From positions 1 through 27,088 of the forward strand of contig DAXETY010000122.1 in assembly GCA_051155755.1 (NCBI GenBank): DNA of 27,088 nt, in the 5' to 3' direction. This document shows positions 15,993-23,329 of the stretch, piece after piece. This DNA comes from DAXETY01 sp051155755 (lineage in GTDB: Bacteria; Desulfobacterota; Desulfobacteria; Desulfobacterales; SG8-13). The notes under the pieces are model-generated. The model worked only from the letters and a program-made list of their open reading frames with translations. It ran no database searches and was not told the DNA's origin. The position numbers and the translations under genes are program-made. Every line of letters starts with the position of its first letter. Positions within the stretch are counted from its first letter, which is position 1.

Positions 15993-16021
15993 TAAGTAAT
16001 TCAAAACCATTGAATTGTCAA
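15993..16021 (-). promoter_or_regulatory. Sigma-70-type promoter for the rpmF-fab operon
   Basis: On the minus strand a perfect -35 TTGACA (16016-16021) is followed by a 17-base spacer and TACTTA (15993-15998) as a weak -10. Transcription would start about 65 bases before the rpmF ATG. The ideal spacing and -35 make this the best promoter candidate upstream of the cluster. Confidence 0.6.
15999..16015. promoter_or_regulatory. 17-bp perfect dyad filling the rpmF promoter spacer
   Basis: ATTCAAAACCATTGAAT is a 6-5-6 inverted repeat that occupies exactly the bases between the -35 and -10 elements. A protein bound here would block RNA polymerase. The dyad size suits a TetR- or MarR-type repressor. 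The binding protein is unknown and not encoded next to it. Confidence 0.5.
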
Positions 16022-16354
16022 GAAATTTGTTGGATGTTCTTTGATTTGCTTGAGCTCTTCTCACGGGTGTGGTATGAGGTGCGCGTATCGTGGAAAACGA
16101 CCCGTGAAACGCCTCTAATTAATTGAAAGTATTAATTTTTAGATTGAGTCAACCCTGGAAGGCCTGAAATCCGGCTTCGACCGGCCCCCGGGAGTTCGAC
16201 GGCGGCAGCGTCCCGCACCGTCGTCAAGCCGGGTGGCCGCAAATACCGATGGTTTGCTAATAACTAATACTTAAAGAACAGATTTTAGTCAATTGGTTTG
16301 AGTTTGTAAACCCCTGATTGCATTTTTTTTCAGATTAACGAAAGGCTGCTGCCC

Positions 16355-17767
16355 ATGCCTCAGATTGTCACCCGTTTCCCACCGAGTCCGACCGGAGCGC
16401 TCCACGTCGGCGGCGCCCGCACGGCCCTTTTCAACTGGCTTTACGCCCGCCGCCATGGGGGCAAGTTCGTGCTCCGTATCGAGGACACCGACGTCAAGCG
16501 CTCGACCCGGGAGAGCGTCGACACGATATTCGACGCCCTGGAATGGATGGGAATCGAATGGGACGAAGGACCTTATTTCCAATCTCAACGGATGGAAATC
16601 TATCGGGATTCCATCCGGCGTCTGGTCGAATCCGGCCACGCCTACTACTGCACGTGCCCGCCGGAACGACTGGAGCAGATCCGTTCCGAGGCAATGGCTT
16701 CCGGCGGAAAACCCAAATATGACGGTGCCTGCCGGGATCGGAACCGGCCCAAAAGCCCGGAAGCGGTCGTACGCTTCAAATCACCCCTGACCGGCACCAC
16801 GGTGGTCGAAGACGTCGTGAAAGGCAACATCGTATTTCAGAATGCCGAACTCGATGATTTTATCATTGCCCGCAGTGACGGCACGCCCACTTACAACTTC
16901 GTGGTCGTGGTTGACGACGTAACCATGGGCATCACCACGATCATTCGCGGGGACGACCACGTGATGAACACCCCCAAGCAGATTCTGCTCTACCGCGCCC
17001 TGAATGCCCCGGTTCCGGTGTTCGCCCACGTGCCGATGGTTCTGGGCGACGACCGGGCCCGCCTGAGCAAGCGCCACGGCGCCATGTCGGTGACCGCCTA
17101 CCGTGACATGGGATACCTTCCGGATGCCTTCATCAACTACCTTGCCCGTCTGGGTTGGTCCCACGGGGACCAGGAATTTTTTACACGCCGGGAGTTGATC
17201 GAAAAATTTTCGCTGGAGCACATCGGCCGATCGGCCGGTATTTTCGATCCGGAAAAACTGCTGGCGCTCAACGCAGACCACATCCAGGCCAAAACGCCGG
17301 CCGAACTCGTTCAGCCGCTGCAACCGTTCGTCGAAGAACTGGGCTACCGCATCGAACCCGGCCATTTTGCCGAAAGCATCATACAGACCCTGCAGCCGCG
17401 GGCCAAAACCTTGCGGGACATGGCCCAGCAGGCGCTGTTTTACCTGCAGGATTCGATCGAATACGAAGAAAAAGCCGCCGCCAAGTTTCTGAAGCCCAAC
17501 GCTCTGGAGCCGCTGCAGTGCCTGGCGGCAGAGCTCGAAGGGCTGGAGGTGTTTACCGAATCGGCCCTGGAACAGGCTTTCGCGGCAGTAATGGACCAAA
17601 CCGGCCTCAAGCTGGGCAAGATCGCCCAACCCGTCCGGGTCGCCCTGACCGGGCGCACTTACAGTCCGGGCATCTTCGAGATCGTCGCCATCATCGGCAA
17701 GGAAAAAGTGCTGCAGCGGCTGCGGGAAGCGGTAAAATTCATCCGGGAAAAAAACACCGGTCCATGA
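16355..17767 (+). CDS. gltX: Glutamyl-tRNA synthetase
   Basis: A 470-residue class I synthetase charging tRNA-Glu. It has the HIGH-type motif ALHVGGARTALFNW (HVGG at 17-20), RIEDTD (41-46), and the KMSKS-type RLSKRHG (236-242). A zinc-like knot at residues 99-128 keeps three Cys (C99, C101, C126), but the usual fourth position is Asp128 instead of His. The C-terminal anticodon-binding domain includes LKLGKIAQPVRVALTGRTYSPGIFEI. The ATG has AAAGG about 9 bases upstream. With a GlnRS also present (20237-21976), it is probably discriminating and charges only tRNA-Glu; this is inference. It is the first of the plus-strand block that separates yceD from rpmF. Confidence 0.96.
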   Translation: MPQIVTRFPPSPTGALHVGGARTALFNWLYARRHGGKFVLRIEDTDVKRSTRESVDTIFDALEWMGIEWDEGPYFQSQRMEIYRDSIRRLVESGHAYYCTCPPERLEQIRSEAMASGGKPKYDGACRDRNRPKSPEAVVRFKSPLTGTTVVEDVVKGNIVFQNAELDDFIIARSDGTPTYNFVVVVDDVTMGITTIIRGDDHVMNTPKQILLYRALNAPVPVFAHVPMVLGDDRARLSKRHGAMSVTAYRDMGYLPDAFINYLARLGWSHGDQEFFTRRELIEKFSLEHIGRSAGIFDPEKLLALNADHIQAKTPAELVQPLQPFVEELGYRIEPGHFAESIIQTLQPRAKTLRDMAQQALFYLQDSIEYEEKAAAKFLKPNALEPLQCLAAELEGLEVFTESALEQAFAAVMDQTGLKLGKIAQPVRVALTGRTYSPGIFEIVAIIGKEKVLQRLREAVKFIREKNTGP

Positions 17768-17783
17768 AAGGGCCACATCCCCC

Positions 17784-17816
17784 TTGACTTGAAGGTCCTG
17801 AAATAGTATCTATATT
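17784..17816 (+). promoter_or_regulatory. Promoter of the tRNA-Gln gene
   Basis: TTGACT (17784-17789) is followed 17 bases later by TATCTA (17807-17812), with an overlapping TATATT at 17811-17816. The expected start near 17820 leaves a leader of about 10 bases before the mature tRNA. A private promoter fits the separate terminator after the tRNA. Confidence 0.55.
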
Positions 17817-17829
17817 GCCGTTTGATTGC

Positions 17830-17903
17830 TGAGGGATCGTCTAGCGGCAGGACGACGGGTTCTGGCCCCGTTAACCCAGGTTCGAATCCTGGTCCCTCAG
17901 CCA
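17830..17903 (+). tRNA. tRNA-Gln (anticodon CUG)
   Basis: A complete 74-base cloverleaf with encoded CCA. The acceptor stem TGAGGGA pairs with TCCCTCA, followed by discriminator G and CCA. The D stem is GTCT/GGAC. The anticodon stem ACGGG/CCCGT encloses TTCTGGC, giving anticodon CTG for glutamine CAG codons. The T arm is CCAGG-TTCGAAT-CCTGG. It lies between gltX and the decarboxylase gene, and 2.3 kb before glnS, the enzyme expected to charge it. Confidence 0.97.
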
Positions 17904-17917
17904 CTTTTGCTGCTCAG

Positions 17918-17948
17918 AGGCTTGCGGAAACACCGCAAGCCTTTTTTT
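17918..17948 (+). terminator. Intrinsic terminator after tRNA-Gln
   Basis: AGGCTTGCGG (17918-17927) pairs perfectly with CCGCAAGCCT (17933-17942) over a 5-base loop, followed by a run of seven T (17942-17948). It lies 15 bases past the tRNA CCA end. Confidence 0.93.
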
Positions 17949-18086
17949 GTCGTTTCCACTGGAAAAAACCATTTTCCGATTCCTCAATTTTTTTCTTGCA
18001 GATCCTCGCCGAACATTCCAAAAAGAAACCGATTTTGAAATTTACAAGACGCTGGATCTTTCCAGCCCAATGGAGGAGCGGGTTCG

Positions 18087-19508
18087 ATGGAAATGGACAA
18101 GGAAACCTTCCGCAACTTCGGCCACCAATTCGTTGACTGGGTCGTCGATTACATGAGCGATACAGAGCAGTACCCGGTCGTATCGGCGTTGAAGCCGGGA
18201 GATGTCAAACACCGGCTCCCGGACAGTCCTCCGGAGCGGGGTGAGGCCATGGAGCGCATCTTCGACGATTTCAAATCGATCGTCTTGCCGGGCATGACCC
18301 ACTGGCAGCATCCGGGCTGGTTCGCGTATTTTCCAGCCAACAACAGCCCGCCCTCCGTGCTGGCGGAACTGCTCACGGCCGCATTGGGAGCCCAGTGCAT
18401 GATCTGGCAGACTTCGCCGGCGGCGGCCGAGCTTGAAGAAGTGGTCATGGATTGGCTGCGCCAGGCCGTGGGGCTGCCGGAGGGCATGGTCGGCTGCATT
18501 CAGGACACGGCCTCCACGGCGACCCTGTGCGCACTGCTTTCGGCCCGGGAGCGCGCCACCGATTTCGAATCCAATCGTCGGGGCCTGCAACATCCCTTGA
18601 CGGTTTACGCTTCGGCCGAAACGCACTCGAGCATCGAAAAGGCAGTGAAAATCGCCGGCTACGGCCAGCAGGCCCTGCGTCTGATTCCCACAGATGCCGA
18701 CTACGCCATGCGGACCGAAGCGCTGGAAGCGGCCATTGCAGAGGATCGGGAGGTCGGTCTGCAGCCGGCCGCCGTGGTGGCCACCATCGGGACCACTTCT
18801 TCAACGGCAATCGACCCCTTGGAAGCAATCGGTGCCATCTGTCGGCGACACGGCATCTGGCTGCACGTGGATGCCGCATTTGCGGGAACGGCCGCCGTTC
18901 TGCCCGAAATGCGCTGGATCTTCCGGGGATCGGAGCTTGCCGACTCGGTCGTGTTCAATCCGCACAAGTGGATGCTGACGAATTTCGACTGCTCGGCTTA
19001 CTACGTGAAAGATCCGGCGGTGTTGGTCCGAACGTTCGAAATTCACCCGGAGTATCTGAAAACCGGCGTCGATTCTGAAGTCCGCAATTTCCGCGACTGG
19101 GGCATTCAACTGGGCCGCCGGTTTCGGGCACTGAAGCTGTGGTTCGTATTGCGTTCTTACGGGCTGGAGGGCATCCGCAACATGGTGCGCGAACATCTCC
19201 GGTTGGCCAGGTGCTTCCGGGAATGGGTACAGGCCGACCCCAATTTCGAGGTGCTGGCACCGGTGCCCCTGAGCCTGGTGTGTTTTCGGCGAAACGACGG
19301 CCGTCCGGAAGATGCCCTCAATGCCGTCAATGAGCAGCTGTTGACGCAGGTCAATCGAACCGGCAAGGTTTTTCTGACCCACACGATGCTCGACGGGCGC
19401 TACACCCTGCGTCTGGTCGTGGGGCAGCGGACCACAACCGAACGTCACGTGCGCACCGCATGGGAGATCATCCGGGAGAAGGCCGCCGCTCAGCGCGCTA
19501 CTTCTTGA
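18087..19508 (+). CDS. Group II PLP-dependent amino acid decarboxylase (aromatic-type)
   Basis: A 473-residue cytosolic PLP enzyme of the aromatic-L-amino-acid decarboxylase family. It shows MTHWQHPGWFAYFPANNS (70-87), the PLP-stacking His180 in SAETHSSIEKA, Asp262 in LHVDAAFAG and the Schiff-base Lys294 in FNPHKWMLTNFDCSA. The loop Tyr323 (HPEYLKT), equivalent to the catalytic Tyr332 of human AADC, is kept. This argues for decarboxylation rather than the aldehyde-synthase reaction, where it is Phe. The substrate (tryptophan, tyrosine, phenylalanine or other) cannot be read from sequence. The start at 18087 follows GGAGGAG; a second ATG is two codons later. Its 3' end overlaps the convergent yceD by 11 bases. 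No transporter or regulator accompanies it. Confidence 0.9.
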   Translation: MEMDKETFRNFGHQFVDWVVDYMSDTEQYPVVSALKPGDVKHRLPDSPPERGEAMERIFDDFKSIVLPGMTHWQHPGWFAYFPANNSPPSVLAELLTAALGAQCMIWQTSPAAAELEEVVMDWLRQAVGLPEGMVGCIQDTASTATLCALLSARERATDFESNRRGLQHPLTVYASAETHSSIEKAVKIAGYGQQALRLIPTDADYAMRTEALEAAIAEDREVGLQPAAVVATIGTTSSTAIDPLEAIGAICRRHGIWLHVDAAFAGTAAVLPEMRWIFRGSELADSVVFNPHKWMLTNFDCSAYYVKDPAVLVRTFEIHPEYLKTGVDSEVRNFRDWGIQLGRRFRALKLWFVLRSYGLEGIRNMVREHLRLARCFREWVQADPNFEVLAPVPLSLVCFRRNDGRPEDALNAVNEQLLTQVNRTGKVFLTHTMLDGRYTLRLVVGQRTTTERHVRTAWEIIREKAAAQRATS

Positions 19509-20037
19509 GCTTCAAACCTTTGAGCACGGCGAACTTGGGATGGCCTTTGACCGTCTGGCAGCCGCAACTGCGAAGGTTTAAATCGGCCCCGCATTGCGGA
19601 CACAACCCGCGGCAATCCTCGGAACAGTGCGGCTGCATGGGAATGGACATCACAATTTCTTCCTGAACCCCGTCCCGGAGATCAATCTCATTGCCCTCGA
19701 AAGGCACAATGCCGATTTCCTCGACCTCGAGTTCCAACTCGGACAGCGGTTCCTCGGGGGCGGAGCGACGCGTATAGGTCAGGGTAAAATCACCGGAAAG
19801 CGCATCTTCGAATTCGGCCAGGCAGCGACTGCACATAAACCGAACCCGGGTTTGAAACCTGCCGTCGACCACGATCATCTCCCGCACCCGCCGGGCGTGC
19901 AGGGAAATCAAAACCGGATCGATGAATCGACAGCTGCCTTCGGCGGAAATTTCTTCCAGGGACGGAAACGTTTCCGGCGGCACCTCGAACGAAAGGTCCA
20001 ATTCCCGTTCTTGCAAGTCTTCGACATTCAGTTTCAT
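19498..20037 (-). CDS. yceD: YceD family protein (DUF177), 23S rRNA accumulation protein
   Basis: A 179-residue protein of the YceD/DUF177 family, which is tied to 23S rRNA accumulation in plants and bacteria and is normally encoded just before rpmF. MCSRCLAEFEDAL is the central hallmark, and the C-terminus has a Cys-rich knot with CSEDCRGLCPQCG and CGC. The ATG at 20037 has GGAGG about 10 bases upstream; the frame stays open further upstream without family-like sequence. Here it points toward rpmF but is separated from it by about 3.6 kb of plus-strand genes. Its stop overlaps the convergent decarboxylase stop. Exact molecular function is unknown. Confidence 0.88.
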   Translation of the reverse strand: MKLNVEDLQERELDLSFEVPPETFPSLEEISAEGSCRFIDPVLISLHARRVREMIVVDGRFQTRVRFMCSRCLAEFEDALSGDFTLTYTRRSAPEEPLSELELEVEEIGIVPFEGNEIDLRDGVQEEIVMSIPMQPHCSEDCRGLCPQCGADLNLRSCGCQTVKGHPKFAVLKGLKLKK

Positions 20038-20135
20038 GAGGATTCCACCTCCATCGGATCCGGAATCAGACCGATGATCCATTTCATTGGATTTCAATGA
20101 CGATGGTGCAGTCTTTGCGATGAACCACCGGGTGG

Positions 20136-20164
20136 TTGACATTTCCCGGGGCCGCCGATAGGTT
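20136..20164 (+). promoter_or_regulatory. Candidate promoter for glnS
   Basis: TTGACA (20136-20141), a 17-base spacer, then TAGGTT (20159-20164). The -35 is perfect and the -10 is weak. The leader to the glnS ATG would be about 66 bases. Confidence 0.35.
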
Positions 20165-20187
20165 ACGGATTCAATCATTTTATTACT

Positions 20188-20217
20188 AGACTATGACACA
20201 GCATACGAACTCGTCAA
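20188..20217 (-). promoter_or_regulatory. Candidate promoter for yceD
   Basis: On the minus strand TTGACG (20212-20217), an 18-base spacer, then TAGTCT (20188-20193). It would give yceD a promoter independent of any neighbour, with a leader of about 145 bases. Confidence 0.3.
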
Positions 20218-20236
20218 TGCATCGAGGATGCCGAAA

Positions 20237-21976
20237 ATGTCCCGCAAGAACCTGACACCGTCTTCCAGTCCGGGGAATCAAAACGCCGGTGAGATGCAAG
20301 GATCACCGCCCAACTTCATCCGCGCCATCGTCGAGGCGGATTTGAAAACCGGCAAGTGGGATGGCCGGGTACAAACGCGGTTTCCGCCGGAACCCAACGG
20401 CTATCTGCACATCGGCCACGCCAAATCGATCTGCCTGAATTTCGGCCTGGCAGCGGATTACAACGGCCGTTGCAACCTGCGTTTCGATGACACCGACCCA
20501 AGCAAGGAAAGCATGGAATATGTCGAATCGATCAAGGAGGATGTGCGCTGGCTGGGATTCGACTGGGAAGACCGCGAATATTACGCTTCGGATTACTTCG
20601 AGGCGCTGTACGAATTTGCCCTGGCGCTGATCCGCAAAGATCTGGCCTACGTCGAGAGCCTGAGTGCCGAAGAAATTCCACAATACCGCGGGACCCTGAC
20701 CGAACCGGGGCGGGAGAGCCCCTACCGCAACCGCCCGGTGGAAGAAAATCTGGATCTGTTCGTCCGCATGCGGCAGGGCGAGTTCGCCGACGGCGAGCAT
20801 GTATTGCGGGCCAAAATCGACATGGCTTCGCCCAACCTGCTCATGCGGGATCCCACTTTGTATCGAATTCGGCACGTGCCGCATTATCGGACCGGCGACC
20901 GCTGGTGCATCTATCCGATGTACGATTTCACCCACTGTCTGTCCGATTCACTGGAGCGCATCACCCATTCGATCTGCACCCTGGAATTCGAGATCAACCG
21001 TGAACTTTACGATTGGGTGCTGGATCAACTGGAAGTCTATCATCCCCAACAAATTGAATTTGCCCGGCTGAATCTGACCTACACCGTATTGAGCAAGCGC
21101 AAACTGATCACCCTGGTGGAAAAAAATTTCGTGGAAAGCTGGGACGACCCCCGCATGCCGACGATTTCCGGCATGCGTCGGCGGGGTTACAGTCCGGCCG
21201 CCATCCGTAATTTTTGTGAACGAATCGGTGTGGCCAAATCCAACAGCATGGTGGACATGGCCCTGCTCGAGTACTGTGTGCGTGAAGATCTGAACCGAAA
21301 CGCCCCGCGTGTCATGGCAGTGCTTCGACCGCTCAAGCTGGTCATCACCAACTATCCCGAGCATCAGTCCGAAGAACTCGAGGCCGAGAACAATCCCGAG
21401 GATCCCTCGGCCGGCAGCCGTAAAATCCCATTTTCCCGCGAGCTTTACGTGGAAAGAGACGATTTTCGTGAGAACCCGCCCGGTAAATGGTTCCGGCTGG
21501 CCCCGGGCCGGGAGGTGCGATTGAAACACGCCTATTACGTAACCTGCAACGAAGCGATCCACGACCCGGATACCGGAGAAGTCGTCGAACTTCGCTGCAC
21601 CTACGATCCGACCACGCGGGGCGGGTGGTCCCGGGATGGCCGTAAAGTGAAAGGAACCCTTCACTGGGTGTCGGCAGCGCACGCCCAGCCGGCCGAGGTT
21701 CGATTATACGAGAGCCTGTTTCTGAAAGAAAACCCCAATGAATTCGGGGAAGGCCAGGATTTTACGGATTTTATCAACCCGAATTCACTGGAAGTCCTAT
21801 CCGAATGCCTCATCGAGCCGGCGCTGGCCCAAGCGCCCCCCGGCAGTCGCTATCAATTTCTGCGGCTGGGATATTTCTGCGTGGACACCAGAGATTCTCT
21901 TCCCGGCCGCCCGGTGTTCAACCGCACGGCCACCCTGCGCGACACCTGGGCGAAGATCGAAAAGAAGCAACGATAA
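20237..21976 (+). CDS. glnS: Glutaminyl-tRNA synthetase
   Basis: A 579-residue class I synthetase that charges tRNA-Gln directly. It has RFPPEPNGYLHIGHAKSIC with HIGH at 58-61, NLRFDDTDPSKE, CIYPMYDFTHCLSD and the KMSKS-type VLSKRKL. Two C-terminal beta-barrel anticodon domains follow (PREs such as RELYVERDDFRENP and LRCTYDPTTRGG), as in E. coli GlnRS, with a short N-terminal tail of about 25 residues. I start at ATG 20237 because GAGG sits 9 bases upstream; the ATG at 20228 abuts that GAGG. Bacterial GlnRS is known to be a transferred eukaryotic gene. Its presence here suggests the Glu-tRNA-Gln amidotransferase route is not the only one. Confidence 0.95.
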   Translation: MSRKNLTPSSSPGNQNAGEMQGSPPNFIRAIVEADLKTGKWDGRVQTRFPPEPNGYLHIGHAKSICLNFGLAADYNGRCNLRFDDTDPSKESMEYVESIKEDVRWLGFDWEDREYYASDYFEALYEFALALIRKDLAYVESLSAEEIPQYRGTLTEPGRESPYRNRPVEENLDLFVRMRQGEFADGEHVLRAKIDMASPNLLMRDPTLYRIRHVPHYRTGDRWCIYPMYDFTHCLSDSLERITHSICTLEFEINRELYDWVLDQLEVYHPQQIEFARLNLTYTVLSKRKLITLVEKNFVESWDDPRMPTISGMRRRGYSPAAIRNFCERIGVAKSNSMVDMALLEYCVREDLNRNAPRVMAVLRPLKLVITNYPEHQSEELEAENNPEDPSAGSRKIPFSRELYVERDDFRENPPGKWFRLAPGREVRLKHAYYVTCNEAIHDPDTGEVVELRCTYDPTTRGGWSRDGRKVKGTLHWVSAAHAQPAEVRLYESLFLKENPNEFGEGQDFTDFINPNSLEVLSECLIEPALAQAPPGSRYQFLRLGYFCVDTRDSLPGRPVFNRTATLRDTWAKIEKKQR

Positions 21977-21981
21977 GATTG

Positions 21982-22197
21982 CACCGCAGAGCCGCAGAGG
22001 ACGCAGAGGCAGGTGAATTTGTGTTTGCCGTTGAGAGGACGGCAAACACAAAGAGCTCTCTTGGCAAAGGGACACCACGATCACAAAATTTTTGAGATGC
22101 AGGTTTTTCATTTTCTGCCCTCTCAGCAGAAAATGAAAAGATTTTGCCTCTGCGAACTCTGCGTCTCGAGTCCCGCGCCAGCGGGACGGGCGGTGAG
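21982..22197. repeat. MITE-like palindromic element with two loop-matched hairpins
   Basis: A 216-base noncoding element. Its left end (21982-22011, CACCGCAGAG ... ACGCAGAGGCA) matches the reverse complement of its right end (22145-22197, TGCCTCTGCG ... CGGTGA), with a 23-base GC-rich hairpin insert in the right arm. Inside are two 14-bp perfect hairpins with 7-base loops: 22018-22031/22039-22052, loop TGAGAGG, and 22105-22118/22126-22139, loop CCTCTCA. The loops are exact reverse complements while the stems are unrelated. No transposase is encoded. It fills the gap between glnS and the MEMO gene. Confidence 0.75.
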
Positions 22198-22247
22198 TTT
22201 GAACGAATCGGGGCGAATCCCCAGAACGGCTGAAATTTGGAGAAGAA

Positions 22248-23105
22248 TCAAGCCTCGAAGACCATCCCCACGTAGCCCACGAAACTTTCGGCCGGCCGCT
22301 TGTCGTAGCTGCTGGCATATTCCAGAGTGCGGGCCTTGTCGGCCCCCAGCTTTCGGGCGGCCGCAATGGCCGCACCCACGGCGCCGGCGCAGCAGGCATT
22401 TTGGTTTTCCAATGCTTCCCGGATGACGCGCTGCGCATCCATGGCCTCCATCGCCTCGATCATGCGCCGGTCGTTGGTGTTTCGCACCCAATCCACCGCT
22501 TCGGCTCCCGTCCCCCGGTTCGTAAATCCGTAGTTGCTTCCGTAGTGGGTCAGGTCGGTTGAACCGAGCACTTTGATCCGCACGCCCGAAGATTTGGCCA
22601 TATCCACCAGTTCCCGGGCCATCGAAAGGGTTTCCTCGGCCGGCGGGACACCGATCGGCAAAAGGCCCACATCACCAAAAAAGTAGCGAACAAACGGCAA
22701 CTGAAGTTCAATGGTATTGTCCTGGCTGAAATTGGAGGGCGTTTCAATTTTAAACCGAAAGCGTTGCCGCAAACCCTCCGCCAGGCCTTCATGAATTGCA
22801 AGATTCCCAAACGGCGTCTCCCAGGACCCCTCGGCCATCAAGTAGCGTGGGGCCCCGGGCGGCAGATGCATACCGAACACCACCACCGCATCGGTCTCTT
22901 CGCCGCGCGAAAGCATATTCACGACATTGCATGCCAGGCGCCCGGAATAATACCACCCGGCATGAGGGACAATCCCTCCAACCGGCGTACCTTCGCCCGG
23001 CTCCGCGGGCGGGGCCTCTTCCAGGAATCTACGAATCTCGCGTTCGCACGCTTCGGCCGTGGCCGGATACCAGCTTCCGGCAAACATTGCATTGCGTGTA
23101 GCCAT
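22248..23105 (-). CDS. amrB: MEMO1 family protein (AmmeMemoRadiSam system protein B)
   Basis: A 285-residue protein of the MEMO family, related to extradiol dioxygenases. Likely metal-site residues are H48 (GIVPHAGWYYSG), H80 (FGMHLPPG), H187 (GSTDLTHYG) and C238/C239 (NQNACCAGA), matching the His/Cys positions known to bind metal in human MEMO1. Its biochemical role in bacteria is not settled. In many anaerobes it occurs with an AMMECR1-domain protein and a radical SAM enzyme, but neither is adjacent here. The ATG at 23105 has GGAGG 7 bases upstream. It is transcribed alone on the minus strand, divergent from nifU. Confidence 0.9.
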   Translation of the reverse strand: MATRNAMFAGSWYPATAEACEREIRRFLEEAPPAEPGEGTPVGGIVPHAGWYYSGRLACNVVNMLSRGEETDAVVVFGMHLPPGAPRYLMAEGSWETPFGNLAIHEGLAEGLRQRFRFKIETPSNFSQDNTIELQLPFVRYFFGDVGLLPIGVPPAEETLSMARELVDMAKSSGVRIKVLGSTDLTHYGSNYGFTNRGTGAEAVDWVRNTNDRRMIEAMEAMDAQRVIREALENQNACCAGAVGAAIAAARKLGADKARTLEYASSYDKRPAESFVGYVGMVFEA

Positions 23106-23280
23106 ACCTGCACCTCCGCTTTCGAACCCGGTCGACACGGGTTGGTCCGGTTATTCGGTGTCCACCAACATGCCTGGGTGGGCATCAATCATATAATTGA
23201 TCCCGCCCCGCCGGGAAGACATATCAGCAAACGCACACATTTTAACCTAATCCATTCATACCGCAATGACAACGGCAGCC

Positions 23281-23316
23281 CGCCTTCACGGAAGGCGATC
23301 TTTTCATTTTAAGATC
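23281..23316. promoter_or_regulatory. Two adjacent inverted repeats upstream of nifU
   Basis: CGCCTTC-ACG-GAAGGCG (23281-23297) is followed at once by GATCTT-8 bases-AAGATC (23297-23316), ending 13 bases before the candidate -35 of nifU. The first, with its trailing T-rich stretch, resembles a terminator on the plus strand, but no plus-strand gene ends nearby. An operator for an Fe-S regulator is possible but unproven. Confidence 0.45.
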
Positions 23317-23329
23317 GATGATTAGCTTA

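Larger units (their letters stand above)
15920..16354. other. 435-base divergent intergenic region between rpmF and gltX
   Basis: No credible gene is present. The region is AT-rich near both genes. It holds the rpmF promoter with an embedded dyad (15993-16021), a stem-forming pair TCACGGGT/ACCCGTGA (16061-16107), and a GC-rich island (16171-16232) that can fold with CCGGCTT pairing to AAGCCGG around an inner CGACGG/CCGTCG stem. AAAGG about 9 bases before the gltX ATG serves as its ribosome binding site. I could not place a convincing gltX promoter. Confidence 0.6.

Noticed and set aside
16781..17776. A 331-codon minus-strand open frame opposite gltX
   Set aside because: Shadow of GluRS; no motif, and no promoter or ribosome binding site that stands out.
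21982..22197. CRISPR-like repeats
   Set aside because: The repeated CGCAGAG units are inverted ends and not regularly spaced direct repeats with spacers; no cas gene is present.
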